Assembly: GCA_964627755.1 (NCBI GenBank)
Contig: CAZVIH010000098.1
Location: 1-64,000 of the forward strand
Reading direction: 5' to 3'
Source of the DNA: B10-G9 sp964627755
Lineage (GTDB): Bacteria > Chloroflexota > Anaerolineae > Anaerolineales > UBA11858
Length of the DNA stretch: 64,000 nt
Numbering within the stretch: the first letter of the stretch is position 1; each line of letters opens with the position of its first letter. The position numbers and the translations under genes are program-made. Below, one piece after another: positions 8,269-17,253 of this stretch. Under the pieces are notes generated by a model. The model had not been told where the DNA came from. It did no database searches and saw only the letters and a list, made by a program, of their open reading frames with translations.

Positions 8269-9996
8269 ATGAAGCATAGATGGTTGTTTACCCTATTGGC
8301 CGTTATAACCGTGCTCGCCCTGTCATTGACAGCCTGCGGCACACCCAAGGTCACGGAACCAGAGGCCGAAGCACCCGCTGCAGAAGCGCCAAGCGCTGAG
8401 GAACCTGCAGATGAAGCACCTGCAGCTGAAGAAGCCATTGAACCGAAAGTAGTCACTTTCTCTTGGACCCAGGAACCCGACTCGCTCAATATGTTTTACA
8501 CAGACATGTGGTTCTCAGCCATTCTGCATCAGGTTTACCTGTGCTGGGCTTGGGAATACGATGACCAGAATCAGGTCTATCCTCACCTGGTAGCCGAAAT
8601 GCCCTCGGTCGAAAATGGCGGCCTGTCGGAAGACGGGCTGACAATTACTATGAAACTGCGTGATAATATCGTCTGGTCAGACGGGGAACCCATTACCTCG
8701 ACTGACTTCAAATTCACCTACGATATGATCATGACTGATGCCAACGCGGTGAATTCCCAGTACCCCTACGATGCGTTGGTTTCTGTGGAAGCCCCTGACC
8801 CGCTGACCGTGGTAATGAATTTTGAAGAACCCTTTGCAGCCTGGGAAGCAAATTTTTGGCACGGAATTTTGCCCGCACACATTTTCCAACCCGTTTTTGA
8901 TGCCGAAGGCACTATTCAGAACGCCGAATGGAATTTAGCCCCCACGGTTGGATGCGGTCCATATAAATTTGCCGAATGGGAATCCGGAAGTTTCCTGCGC
9001 TTTGATAAGAACGAGAACTACTGGAAAGAACCCGCCAAGATTGACGAAATCTTCCTGCAGTTTGTACCGGATGATGCCTCTCAGACCGCAGCGCTCATTT
9101 CAGGAGATGTGGACCTGGGAACTTTTGTTCCTCTTTCTGATGTACCCGCCTTTAAAGATGCAGGGCTTTCTGTGTTTGTCGTTGACAGCGGATACGCTGA
9201 AGGCTGGTTCTTTAATTTCCGGGACATGGCTTCACCAGCGATTCGTGACGTAGAAGTCCGCCAGGCGATCGCCATGTCCATTGATCGCGACGCTATCTCC
9301 GAAGACCTCTTACTGGGATACACCCATCCAGCTGAGACACTTTGGGATCCAATTGCAGGTGGAGCTTATGTGTCACCGGATATCGTACCCTGGACATATG
9401 ACCCAGAAGCTGCTAAAGCCAAGTTGGAAGCCGCTGGTTACGTTGACAGTGATAATGATGGCATCCGGGAAGACCTGGATGGCAACCCCCTCACCCTGGT
9501 TCACGGCACGACAATCCGCGAGATCCGCCAGGATATCCAAGCAGTTGCGCAGCAGCAGTTGTTAGAGGTTGGTATCAATCTGGATATTCAAAGCCAGGAT
9601 TCTGATATCTACTTTGGCGGTTATGCTGATGGTGCTCCTCCAGCGATTGGTGAACAAGACATAATGGAATGGTCAGACAGCACCTACTTCCCAGATCCCG
9701 ACACCGATTACTGGCTCTGTAGTCAGCTCCCCGATGATGAAAACCCATGGGGCTATAACTACTATGGCTGTGATGAAGCCCTGGATGCGCTCTTCCAGGA
9801 ACAGCTGATCCAGACCGATCCCGCTAGTCGGATAGAAATCTTCCATGAGATCACCAAATACATGCATGATCAGGTCTACTGGTACGGCATCTACAGTGAT
9901 CCGGATTACTGGGTAGTTAATGGCTCCCTTACCGGAGTGAAGTTCTCTGGCGTGACACCGTTCTACAACATCGCGGAATGGGATTTTGCCCAATAA
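8269..9996 (+). CDS. ABC transporter substrate-binding lipoprotein, peptide (SBP family 5)
   Basis: Extracytoplasmic binding protein of 575 residues. The signal peptide (about 1-22) ends in a lipobox LTAC, so the mature protein is lipid-anchored at the following cysteine. An acidic Ala/Glu/Pro linker (about 27-60) follows, a layout common in Chloroflexota. The rest is the DppA/OppA fold, with the family segments DGLTITMKLRDNIVWSDGEP and the later GPYKFAEWESGSFLRFDKN. Members bind di- or oligopeptides, but some bind nickel, sugars or opines, so the ligand is open. Beside peptidases and demethylases, a peptide or modified amino acid is the best guess. A hairpin follows the gene, likely raising its expression over the permeases. 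Confidence 0.9.
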   Translation: MKHRWLFTLLAVITVLALSLTACGTPKVTEPEAEAPAAEAPSAEEPADEAPAAEEAIEPKVVTFSWTQEPDSLNMFYTDMWFSAILHQVYLCWAWEYDDQNQVYPHLVAEMPSVENGGLSEDGLTITMKLRDNIVWSDGEPITSTDFKFTYDMIMTDANAVNSQYPYDALVSVEAPDPLTVVMNFEEPFAAWEANFWHGILPAHIFQPVFDAEGTIQNAEWNLAPTVGCGPYKFAEWESGSFLRFDKNENYWKEPAKIDEIFLQFVPDDASQTAALISGDVDLGTFVPLSDVPAFKDAGLSVFVVDSGYAEGWFFNFRDMASPAIRDVEVRQAIAMSIDRDAISEDLLLGYTHPAETLWDPIAGGAYVSPDIVPWTYDPEAAKAKLEAAGYVDSDNDGIREDLDGNPLTLVHGTTIREIRQDIQAVAQQQLLEVGINLDIQSQDSDIYFGGYADGAPPAIGEQDIMEWSDSTYFPDPDTDYWLCSQLPDDENPWGYNYYGCDEALDALFQEQLIQTDPASRIEIFHEITKYMHDQVYWYGIYSDPDYWVVNGSLTGVKFSGVTPFYNIAEWDFAQ

Positions 9997-10016
9997 CAAA
10001 TCTAGTTGATTCAAAG

Positions 10017-10047
10017 AAGCCGGGATACACAAACAGTATCCCGGCTT
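10017..10047 (+). terminator. Intra-operon hairpin after the binding-protein gene
   Basis: A perfect 12-bp stem (AAGCCGGGATAC, 10017-10028, with GTATCCCGGCTT, 10036-10047) closes a 7-base loop. There is no real T tract after it (TTCAAG), so it may act as an mRNA-stabilising or partly terminating hairpin between the binding protein and the permease genes. Confidence 0.7.
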
Positions 10048-10229
10048 TCAAGTACAGCAATACAGTCATTATTGATGCGTTATCAATCGAACTTAAAGTT
10101 GAAGGCAGGAACCCAGAACTAGTACCAGCCTGTACATTGTATCTCCGTCATTCCTGAATAGAAATATTCCGGATTGACCGGTTTTGAGTAAATCGCACCA
10201 ACTCAATTAAGTATTCTGAAGGAGGGAAT

Positions 10230-11264
10230 GTGTCACGATATATATTCCGCAGAATTCTTCAAGCATTCCCATTGTTGTTCATTATCAGCCTGATGTTGTT
10301 TCTTTTAATGATTAACACTGGAGATCCGCTGGCGACCATGGGAGGACGCAGGGTCACCCGCCCGGCGGACCGGGAGCGGCTCTCAAGACAACTGGGCCTT
10401 GATCAGCCTTACTATAAACAATATCTCTTCTGGTTAATCGGTAACGAATGGACTCAAACCGATATGGATGGTGACGGTACTCCGGAAACACCCGGGGTCC
10501 GCAAAGGTGTCCTGCAGGGCGATTTTGGCACCTCTTTGGTAACCAGAGGCAAGCCTGTGATCGATATTATTATGGATAGGCTGCCTAATACACTGCTCTT
10601 GATGATACCAGCTGAGGTCATCGTAATTGCCCTGTCGCTGGCTGTGGGCGTATATTCAGCCCTGCGCCAGTACTCCCTGATAGACCATACCATTACCGGC
10701 TTATCATTTATTGGATATTCCATGCCGATCTTTTTCGTGGCTTTGACCTCTATGTACATTTTCGGGGTTAATTTTAAACGATGGGGCTTGCCCTACCTGC
10801 CCACGGTGGGTATGTTCGACCCTAAAGTGGGCAAAACCACAACCCAGGTATTTCTCCATATGATCCTGCCCATATTCAGCATGACGGTGATCACCGCAGC
10901 GGGATACAGCCGTTTTGTGCGCTCGCAAATGCTGGAAGTGATTACTGAGGATTACATCAGAACAGCCCGCGCCAAAGGATTACCGAACAGAATGGTCATT
11001 GCAGGCCACGCCCTCAAGAATGCTGCCCTTCCCCTGGTTACCATCATCGGGCTTGATATCCCCTTATTATTGGGGGGAGCAGTAGTCACCGAGAGCATTT
11101 TTGCCTGGCCCGGGATGGGACGGTTGTTCATAGATCATCTCTCCCGATCAGATACTCCAGTGGTGATGGGAATATTGATCATGATTTCAGTAGCGGTAAT
11201 CCTATCTCAACTAATCACTGATATCGTCTATGCCTGGTTGGATCCAAGGATCCGCTATCATTAA
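10230..11264 (+). CDS. Peptide ABC transporter permease, DppB/OppB type
   Basis: Inner-membrane permease of 344 residues with about six membrane segments and a large loop after the first (about 35-110). The conserved cytoplasmic EAA loop that docks the ATPases is near residues 245-265 (RAKGLPNRMVIAGHALKNAA). The start is a GTG at 10230 close behind GGAGGG; an ATG at 10228 is out of frame. It is the first of four genes (permeases and ATPases) following the binding protein after a 233-base spacer that holds the hairpin. Confidence 0.92.
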   Translation: MSRYIFRRILQAFPLLFIISLMLFLLMINTGDPLATMGGRRVTRPADRERLSRQLGLDQPYYKQYLFWLIGNEWTQTDMDGDGTPETPGVRKGVLQGDFGTSLVTRGKPVIDIIMDRLPNTLLLMIPAEVIVIALSLAVGVYSALRQYSLIDHTITGLSFIGYSMPIFFVALTSMYIFGVNFKRWGLPYLPTVGMFDPKVGKTTTQVFLHMILPIFSMTVITAAGYSRFVRSQMLEVITEDYIRTARAKGLPNRMVIAGHALKNAALPLVTIIGLDIPLLLGGAVVTESIFAWPGMGRLFIDHLSRSDTPVVMGILIMISVAVILSQLITDIVYAWLDPRIRYH

Positions 11265-11305
11265 GATACTCCCAGAAATCCAGTTTCTATAACAAGGAGA
11301 CTTGT

Positions 11306-12256
11306 ATGGAAGCATCAATTCTAAGCGATGTCGTAGTACAAGAAGAAATATTAACTGAAGCCCTCACTCCCAGGCAAATGATGTGGATGAGGTTCAAACG
11401 CCACAAAATGGCTGTTTTAGGTTTGATTGTCCTCTTCCTTCTGGTGCTTTATTCGTTTGGAGGAGCTTTTATCTACCCGGAGGCTGAAGCCAATTTTACC
11501 AATACAAAACTCCGCCTGACCTCTCCATCAGAGGATCATCCATTTGGAACAGATACCGTTGGGCGCGATATCTTTAAACGTACTATCTACGGTGGCCAGA
11601 TCTCCCTCCTGATAGGATTATCAGCTGTGATCGTGGAGGTGGTTGTGGGAGTATTGATTGGCGCGATTGCGGGGTATTACGGGGGATGGATTGATGGATT
11701 GCTGATGCGTTTTACCGAAGCAATGTTTAATGTCCCCCAATTATTTCTGCTTCTGGTAATGGCAAAATTCTTTGGAGGCAAAATTCCCACCCTGCATTTT
11801 CTGGGGCGTGAATTCAGCGGCAGTGTGATCGTGATCATCGTGATTATCGGTATTACCAGCTGGATGTATCTGGCCCGCATTGTCCGCGCTAATTTTATGT
11901 CCCTCAAGGAACGCGAATTTGTTTTGGCCGCCCATACCACCGGGACATCAAATGCTTCAATAATTTTCCAGCACATATTGCCCAACAGCATTGCTCCCAT
12001 CGTTGTATCAGCCACTTTAGGGGTTGCAAACGCGATTATCTCCGAAGCCTATATCAGCTTCCTGGGATTGGGCGTTCAACCTCCGACAGCGACCTGGGGG
12101 AATATGCTAGAAGGAGCCTACAATTACGTCGAAAGTGCCCCCTGGCTTTGGATATTCCCTGGGTCACTGATCGTTTTAACCGTCCTCTCAATAAACTTCG
12201 TTGGCGATGGTTTACGGGATGCCCTGGATCCGCATGCCATTGTCGAGGCAGGATAG
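11306..12256 (+). CDS. Peptide ABC transporter permease, DppC/OppC type
   Basis: Second inner-membrane permease, 316 residues. It has the N-terminal OppC segment (about 25-75: RHKMAVLGLIVLFLLVLYSF, then DHPFGTDTVGRDIFKR) and the docking loop AAHTTGTSNASIIFQHILPN near 211-230. A ribosome site AAGGAG precedes the ATG. It pairs with the preceding DppB-type protein to form the transmembrane channel. Confidence 0.92.
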   Translation: MEASILSDVVVQEEILTEALTPRQMMWMRFKRHKMAVLGLIVLFLLVLYSFGGAFIYPEAEANFTNTKLRLTSPSEDHPFGTDTVGRDIFKRTIYGGQISLLIGLSAVIVEVVVGVLIGAIAGYYGGWIDGLLMRFTEAMFNVPQLFLLLVMAKFFGGKIPTLHFLGREFSGSVIVIIVIIGITSWMYLARIVRANFMSLKEREFVLAAHTTGTSNASIIFQHILPNSIAPIVVSATLGVANAIISEAYISFLGLGVQPPTATWGNMLEGAYNYVESAPWLWIFPGSLIVLTVLSINFVGDGLRDALDPHAIVEAG

Positions 12257-12265
12257 GAGTTGTCA

Positions 12266-13255
12266 ATGGATCCCATTGTTGCATTAGATCATCTGGAAGT
12301 AAAATTCGACACCCTTGACGGAGTGGTTAACGCTGTAAACGGTGTCTCATATTCGGTTGAGAGCGGTAGAACATTGGGGATTGTAGGAGAAAGCGGCTGC
12401 GGTAAAAGTGTCAGCGTGTTATCGATCATGCGCCTTATCCCCAACCCTCCCGGAAGGATCACTGGTGGGAAAATTCTCTTCAGGGGAAAAAATCTTCTGG
12501 AATATCCTGAAAACAAAATGGAGCAGATTCGTGGAGCTGAAATAGGGATGATCTTCCAGGATCCCATGACATCACTTAACCCGGTTCTGACCATTGGCAA
12601 ACAAATCAGTGAAACCATGGTTGTCAACAACGGCATAACCAAGGAAGAAGCCGATGACAGGACCATAAAACTTCTTGACATGGTTGGAATTGCCAACCCG
12701 GAAGAAAGGGTTAAAGAATACCCCCACCAGTTCTCGGGCGGCATGCGCCAGCGCGCCATGATCGCCATGGCACTCTCTTGCCGCCCTGATATCCTCATCG
12801 CGGATGAACCCACTACCTCCCTTGATGTCACCATCCAGGCTCAGATCGTAGACCTGGTCAAACGCCTGCAGGCTGAATTTGGTATGGCAGTGATCTGGAT
12901 CACCCACGATCTGGGCGTCGTCGCCGAACTGGCTGACCGCATGGTGGTGATGTATGCCGGTTATGTGATCGAGGAAGCGAATGTTTACGAACTATATGGA
13001 AACCCCAGCCATCCTTATACCCTGGCACTGCTCAAATCGCTCCCTCGTGTTGACGCCAGTCGAGGAGGAGAACGGCTGACATCAATCCCTGGATTCCCCC
13101 CTGATGGAATCACTGTAAGTCCCGGCTGTCCTTTTGCACCTCGCTGCAGCTTTACTGTTGATCGCTGCAGGCATGAAAATCCACAACTGATCGATTTCAA
13201 CAGCGATCACAAAATCGCCTGCTGGGTAGACGTTACCACGGGAAAGGAACGATGA
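12266..13255 (+). CDS. Peptide ABC transporter ATP-binding protein, DppD/OppD type
   Basis: ATPase of 329 residues from the ATG at 12266, six bases after AGGAG; a TTG at 12260 is in frame but overlaps that site. Walker A is at residues 41-48 (GESGCGKS), the ABC signature reads FSGGMRQRAMIAMAL, and Walker B ILIADEPTT. The C-terminal oligopeptide-transporter extension includes the cysteine cluster GCPFAPRCSF, which in relatives can bind an iron-sulfur cluster. It energises import together with the next gene, which it overlaps by four bases (ATGA), indicating coupled translation. Confidence 0.93.
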   Translation: MDPIVALDHLEVKFDTLDGVVNAVNGVSYSVESGRTLGIVGESGCGKSVSVLSIMRLIPNPPGRITGGKILFRGKNLLEYPENKMEQIRGAEIGMIFQDPMTSLNPVLTIGKQISETMVVNNGITKEEADDRTIKLLDMVGIANPEERVKEYPHQFSGGMRQRAMIAMALSCRPDILIADEPTTSLDVTIQAQIVDLVKRLQAEFGMAVIWITHDLGVVAELADRMVVMYAGYVIEEANVYELYGNPSHPYTLALLKSLPRVDASRGGERLTSIPGFPPDGITVSPGCPFAPRCSFTVDRCRHENPQLIDFNSDHKIACWVDVTTGKER

Positions 13256-14232
13256 TGAGTATGGAAAAACTTATCCAGGTGTACGGGCTAAAAAAATATT
13301 TCCCCATCACCGAGGGTGTTTTAATCCAACGTGAAACAGGATCTGTCAAAGCGGTAGATGATCTCAGCTTTGATATCTTCCGGGGCGAGACACTCGGCCT
13401 GGTTGGTGAAAGCGGCTGCGGGAAAACTACCACCGGTCGGACCTTAATTCAACTTTATGAGCCCACAGCCGGAGAGGTTCTTTTTGAGGGACAGGATTTG
13501 GCTGAAATGAAGTCCACTAACCTGCGCGGTTTGCGTAAACGCATGCAGATGATCTTTCAAGATCCATTTGCCTCGCTTAATCCTCGCTGGACAATTTCCC
13601 AGATCATCGGTGAGCCTCTTAAAGTCCATAAGATGGGGAATAATAAACAGAGGGCAGAACGTGTACAAGAATTACTGGATATTGTGAAGCTGAACTCCTT
13701 TTATATGAATCGCTACCCGCACGAATTCTCAGGTGGCCAGCGCCAGCGGATCGGTATTGCCCGCGCCCTGGCATCCAAGCCGGATTTTATCGTCTGCGAC
13801 GAACCTATCTCCGCTTTGGATGTATCCATTCAGGCTCAAATAGTCAATTTATTAGAAGACTTACAGGAGCAGTTTGGGCTAACATACCTGTTTATCGCCC
13901 ATGACCTCAGCATGGTGCGCCACATCTGCTCCCGGGTTGCAGTTATGTACCTGGGAATTATTGTTGAACTGGCCAGCCGTGATGATTTATACGATACACC
14001 TATGCACCCATACACACAAGCTCTGCTCTCGGCTGTACCCATCCCGGACCCTGTTGCCACTCGCTCTCGCAAGCGCATTATCCTTGAGGGGGATCCACCC
14101 AGCCCGTCAGATCCACCTTCAGGCTGCCGCTTTCATCCCCGATGCGCGATCGCCAAAGAACACTGCCAAACAGATATTCCAATCTGGCGGGAAATCAAAC
14201 CTGATCACTGGGTCGCCTGTCATGAAGTATAA
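13252..14232 (+). CDS. Peptide ABC transporter ATP-binding protein, DppF/OppF type
   Basis: Second ATPase of the importer, 326 residues. Walker A is at about 52-59 (GESGCGKT), the signature reads FSGGQRQRIGIARAL, and Walker B FIVCDEP. A C-terminal Oligo_HPY extension with the GCRFHPRC cysteines closes the protein. The start overlaps the stop of the previous gene; further in-frame ATGs at 13255 and 13261 are possible. The transporter set SBP-B-C-D-F is complete. Confidence 0.93.
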   Translation: MMSMEKLIQVYGLKKYFPITEGVLIQRETGSVKAVDDLSFDIFRGETLGLVGESGCGKTTTGRTLIQLYEPTAGEVLFEGQDLAEMKSTNLRGLRKRMQMIFQDPFASLNPRWTISQIIGEPLKVHKMGNNKQRAERVQELLDIVKLNSFYMNRYPHEFSGGQRQRIGIARALASKPDFIVCDEPISALDVSIQAQIVNLLEDLQEQFGLTYLFIAHDLSMVRHICSRVAVMYLGIIVELASRDDLYDTPMHPYTQALLSAVPIPDPVATRSRKRIILEGDPPSPSDPPSGCRFHPRCAIAKEHCQTDIPIWREIKPDHWVACHEV

Positions 14233-14245
14233 ACCGAGCTAAGCT

Positions 14246-16048
14246 ATGCCTGACATCTTGGATTTAAGAACACTAATTAACGTACCTTTAGTCGAACCAG
14301 ATTTGGGTTTTGATATCTCTCCCGACGGTTCAAAAGTGGCCTTTTCTTGGAACCGGAGCGGACGCTGGGAAATATACATGCTGGAAATCAATGGGAAATC
14401 TCCCCCTCAGCAAATCACCCATGGATCCGGCGCCAAGTTCGCACCTCGCTGGAATCCCGACGGACAGCTGCTGGCTTATGCCCTTGATCTCGATGGTGGT
14501 GAGAATTATGACATTTTTTCATTCAATATAGAAACTGGTGAACATCAGAACCTGACCCCCAATACTCCAGACGCGCTGACTACTTCTTTTGCCTGGGCAC
14601 CTGATGGCAAACAAATCGCGTTTTGCTCTGACAGAGCTGGGCGCTTTGATACCTATATTATGGATATTGATTGGGGGAAACCACATAAAGTGTTAGATCA
14701 TCCCTTTCCAGACTGGAAAGTAATTTGGTCGCCGGATGGCTTGCATCTGGTAGTTACATCTGAGGCTGAAGCCCAGGATTATTATACATTTTTAGTACCG
14801 CTTGACGGTGGTGAACCCTATCCAATCGGAGTTGATGGCATCCCAATCAGCGTAAAGGATGCCTGCTGGTCACCAGACAGCAAGTACCTGGCGTTTGCAT
14901 CTGACCTTCATGGAAATTTCCAGATTGGAGTCTATCACATCACATCAGGCTCAATAGACTGGCTGACAAGCGGCTCTGGTGAAAAAGAACATCCTGATTG
15001 GTCTGATGATGGTTTCCTAACCTACGTAATCAGTTATGGCCCCAAGACCGAATTAGCTCTGATGGATATCAAAAACAGATCTGTCACTACCCATCAGGTT
15101 GAGCCGGGGGTTATCTACCAACCCAAATTCACGCCATCAACCGAACAAATTCTCTTTATATTTGATAACCCGCGCCACCCTGATGATCTATGGACATTCA
15201 GCCGGGCTGATTCAGATTTTCGGCAGATTACTCACTCTCTGCCCACTGATATCGACCAAAACTCTCTATTCATCCCTGAAGAGATTTCCTACCCTGGCCT
15301 GGATGGCGCCGAAGTACCTGCCCTGATCTATCGACCGCCTCAAAAACATAACCTGCCCCCTGCTGTGGTATACATTCACGGAGGCCCCAATTGGTTGACA
15401 CAAATAACATGGGACCCGCTTGTACAGCACATGGTCAGCCGGGGATGGGTAGTTCTGGCTCCCAATTACCGGGGATCCACCGGTTACGGACGGGAGTGGA
15501 TGAATGCCAACCGCTTTGACCTGGGGGGGATAGATACCGCCGATGTTGTTGCCGGAGCTGACTATTTGGCTGATAAGAAAATTGCCGACAGCACCAAAAT
15601 AGCTCTCACAGGAAGAAGCTGGGGAGGATATCTGACGATGACCTGCCTGACTCAATACCCCGAGAAATGGGCTGCGGGATCAGCAGCGGTACCTTTTTTG
15701 AATTGGTTCACCAGTCATGAAAACTCGCGGGAAGACCTTCAACATTGGGATAGGGAAAACTTCGGGGATCCAGTAACCAACCACAAACTGTGGTATGAGC
15801 GCTCACCATTCTTCTTTTTAGATCAAGTTCAGGCTCCGCTGCAGTTGATTTGTGGGGCACAAGATGTGCGCTGCCCTGCCAGTGAATCCAAGCAGGCTTA
15901 TGAAAAATTGATCAGCCTGGGAAAAGAATGTGAATATCATCTCTTTCCTGATGAAGGGCATAGTTTATTAAAAGTCGAAAATCAGATCAAAGCCAAACAA
16001 CAACGGGCAGATTTTTTAGCGAAGTATTTGGAACAACAATCAAAATAA
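14246..16048 (+). CDS. S9-family serine peptidase (prolyl oligopeptidase / acylaminoacyl peptidase type)
   Basis: Two-domain peptidase of 600 residues without a signal peptide, so probably cytoplasmic. The N-terminal part (about 15-330) is a beta-propeller built of repeated SPDG and W-x-PDG/DS motifs. The C-terminal alpha/beta-hydrolase domain carries the catalytic triad: Ser458 in GRSWGGY, Asp540 in GAQDVRCP and His572 in DEGHS. Family members cut short peptides or remove N-acylated residues. It follows the importer ATPase by 13 bases with only a weak ribosome site, so it is likely translated with the importer and processes the imported peptides. Confidence 0.9.
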   Translation: MPDILDLRTLINVPLVEPDLGFDISPDGSKVAFSWNRSGRWEIYMLEINGKSPPQQITHGSGAKFAPRWNPDGQLLAYALDLDGGENYDIFSFNIETGEHQNLTPNTPDALTTSFAWAPDGKQIAFCSDRAGRFDTYIMDIDWGKPHKVLDHPFPDWKVIWSPDGLHLVVTSEAEAQDYYTFLVPLDGGEPYPIGVDGIPISVKDACWSPDSKYLAFASDLHGNFQIGVYHITSGSIDWLTSGSGEKEHPDWSDDGFLTYVISYGPKTELALMDIKNRSVTTHQVEPGVIYQPKFTPSTEQILFIFDNPRHPDDLWTFSRADSDFRQITHSLPTDIDQNSLFIPEEISYPGLDGAEVPALIYRPPQKHNLPPAVVYIHGGPNWLTQITWDPLVQHMVSRGWVVLAPNYRGSTGYGREWMNANRFDLGGIDTADVVAGADYLADKKIADSTKIALTGRSWGGYLTMTCLTQYPEKWAAGSAAVPFLNWFTSHENSREDLQHWDRENFGDPVTNHKLWYERSPFFFLDQVQAPLQLICGAQDVRCPASESKQAYEKLISLGKECEYHLFPDEGHSLLKVENQIKAKQQRADFLAKYLEQQSK

Positions 16049-16063
16049 CATTTTGAGGAAAAA

Positions 16064-17227
16064 ATGCTAAACAAAGCGAAAGCGATACAACCGGATATGA
16101 TTAAATGGCGACGGGATTTCCATATGCATCCCGAGCTGGGTTTTAAAGAAGAAAGGACAGCTGCAAAAGTTGCTGAGATCCTTGAGGAATTTGGATACAG
16201 GGTTCAGAAAGGCGTTGGAAAAACAGGTATTGTCGCGGAAATTGGATCTGGAAAACCGATCGTTGCCATCCGGGCGGACATGGACGCACTCCCTATTGAC
16301 GAAGCCAACCAGGTGCCTTATAGATCTAAAAACAAAGGAGTTATGCATGCCTGCGGCCACGATGCGCATACAGCAATTGCCCTGGGTTCAGCCAAACTCT
16401 TCGCCCAGGAGGACATATCAGGAACCGTCCGGTTCCTGTTCCAGCCCGCTGAAGAAGTTGAGGATGAAGAAGGGATCAGCGGCGCGCCAAGGATGATCGA
16501 GGATGGAGCCATTGATGATGTTGATTATGTCCTGGCTTTGCACGTAGCATCTTCAATCAGCACTGGTGATGTTGAAATCTCTACAGATTATGTATCTGCC
16601 GGAGTAGATACCTTTTATGCCACAATCATCGGGAAAGGGGGTCATGGCTCCACACCGTCCAAGGTGATTGACCCAATTTTCCTCAGTGGTTATGTAATCC
16701 TGGCCCTGCATGGGATTGTATCCAGGCAGCTGAAACCTTTTGACCCTGCAGTTATAAGTATTGGATCCATCCAGGGCGGCGTTGCAGACAACGTGATCCC
16801 TGAAGTTGTTAACATGTCCGGCACAATTCGTTTCCTGGAACCCTCGGTCCAGGAGAAAATCCACACCGAAATCAAAAAAGCTCTGGAGATCACCCGGGCT
16901 TTGGACGGAGACTATGAATTAAGGATCCAGGAAGGGTATCCACCTATGCACAATCACCGGGGAACAGTGGACATGTTAAAATATGTTGCTGGCAATTTGC
17001 TAGGGGAAGACAAAATAGTCCCACCTGAACCCGGGATGGGAGCAGAGGATTTCGGATTCTTCCTCCAGAAAGCCCCCGGAGCCATGTTTATGCTGGGTTG
17101 TAAAATCGAGGACGATGAAAGGCGGCATCATGATCCCCGGTTTGATATTGACGAAAACTGTATGCCAATAGGTGTGGCTATTTTTGTCGAGACTACTCTT
17201 CGAATCATGAATCAAAAAGAGAAATAA
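16064..17227 (+). CDS. M20-family amidohydrolase (N-acyl-amino-acid / peptide hydrolase)
   Basis: Zinc-type aminoacylase of 387 residues in the AmhX/HipO/IAA-amino-acid hydrolase group. Metal-site motifs are Cys97 and His99 in HACGHDAHT, the catalytic Glu pair Glu130-Glu131 (FQPAEE), and a C-terminal His in EPGMGAEDFGFF context. The dimerisation domain lies at about 180-290. It removes acyl groups from amino acids or splits dipeptides in the cytoplasm. Spacing of 15 bases and a GAGGAAA ribosome site put it in the same operon. A relative of this family supplies N-succinyl-L-amino-acid hydrolase in the D-to-L amino-acid route discussed for 33061-35086. Confidence 0.9.
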   Translation: MLNKAKAIQPDMIKWRRDFHMHPELGFKEERTAAKVAEILEEFGYRVQKGVGKTGIVAEIGSGKPIVAIRADMDALPIDEANQVPYRSKNKGVMHACGHDAHTAIALGSAKLFAQEDISGTVRFLFQPAEEVEDEEGISGAPRMIEDGAIDDVDYVLALHVASSISTGDVEISTDYVSAGVDTFYATIIGKGGHGSTPSKVIDPIFLSGYVILALHGIVSRQLKPFDPAVISIGSIQGGVADNVIPEVVNMSGTIRFLEPSVQEKIHTEIKKALEITRALDGDYELRIQEGYPPMHNHRGTVDMLKYVAGNLLGEDKIVPPEPGMGAEDFGFFLQKAPGAMFMLGCKIEDDERRHHDPRFDIDENCMPIGVAIFVETTLRIMNQKEK

Positions 17228-17253
17228 TCCTGCTCATTTTTAGAGAGAGACTT

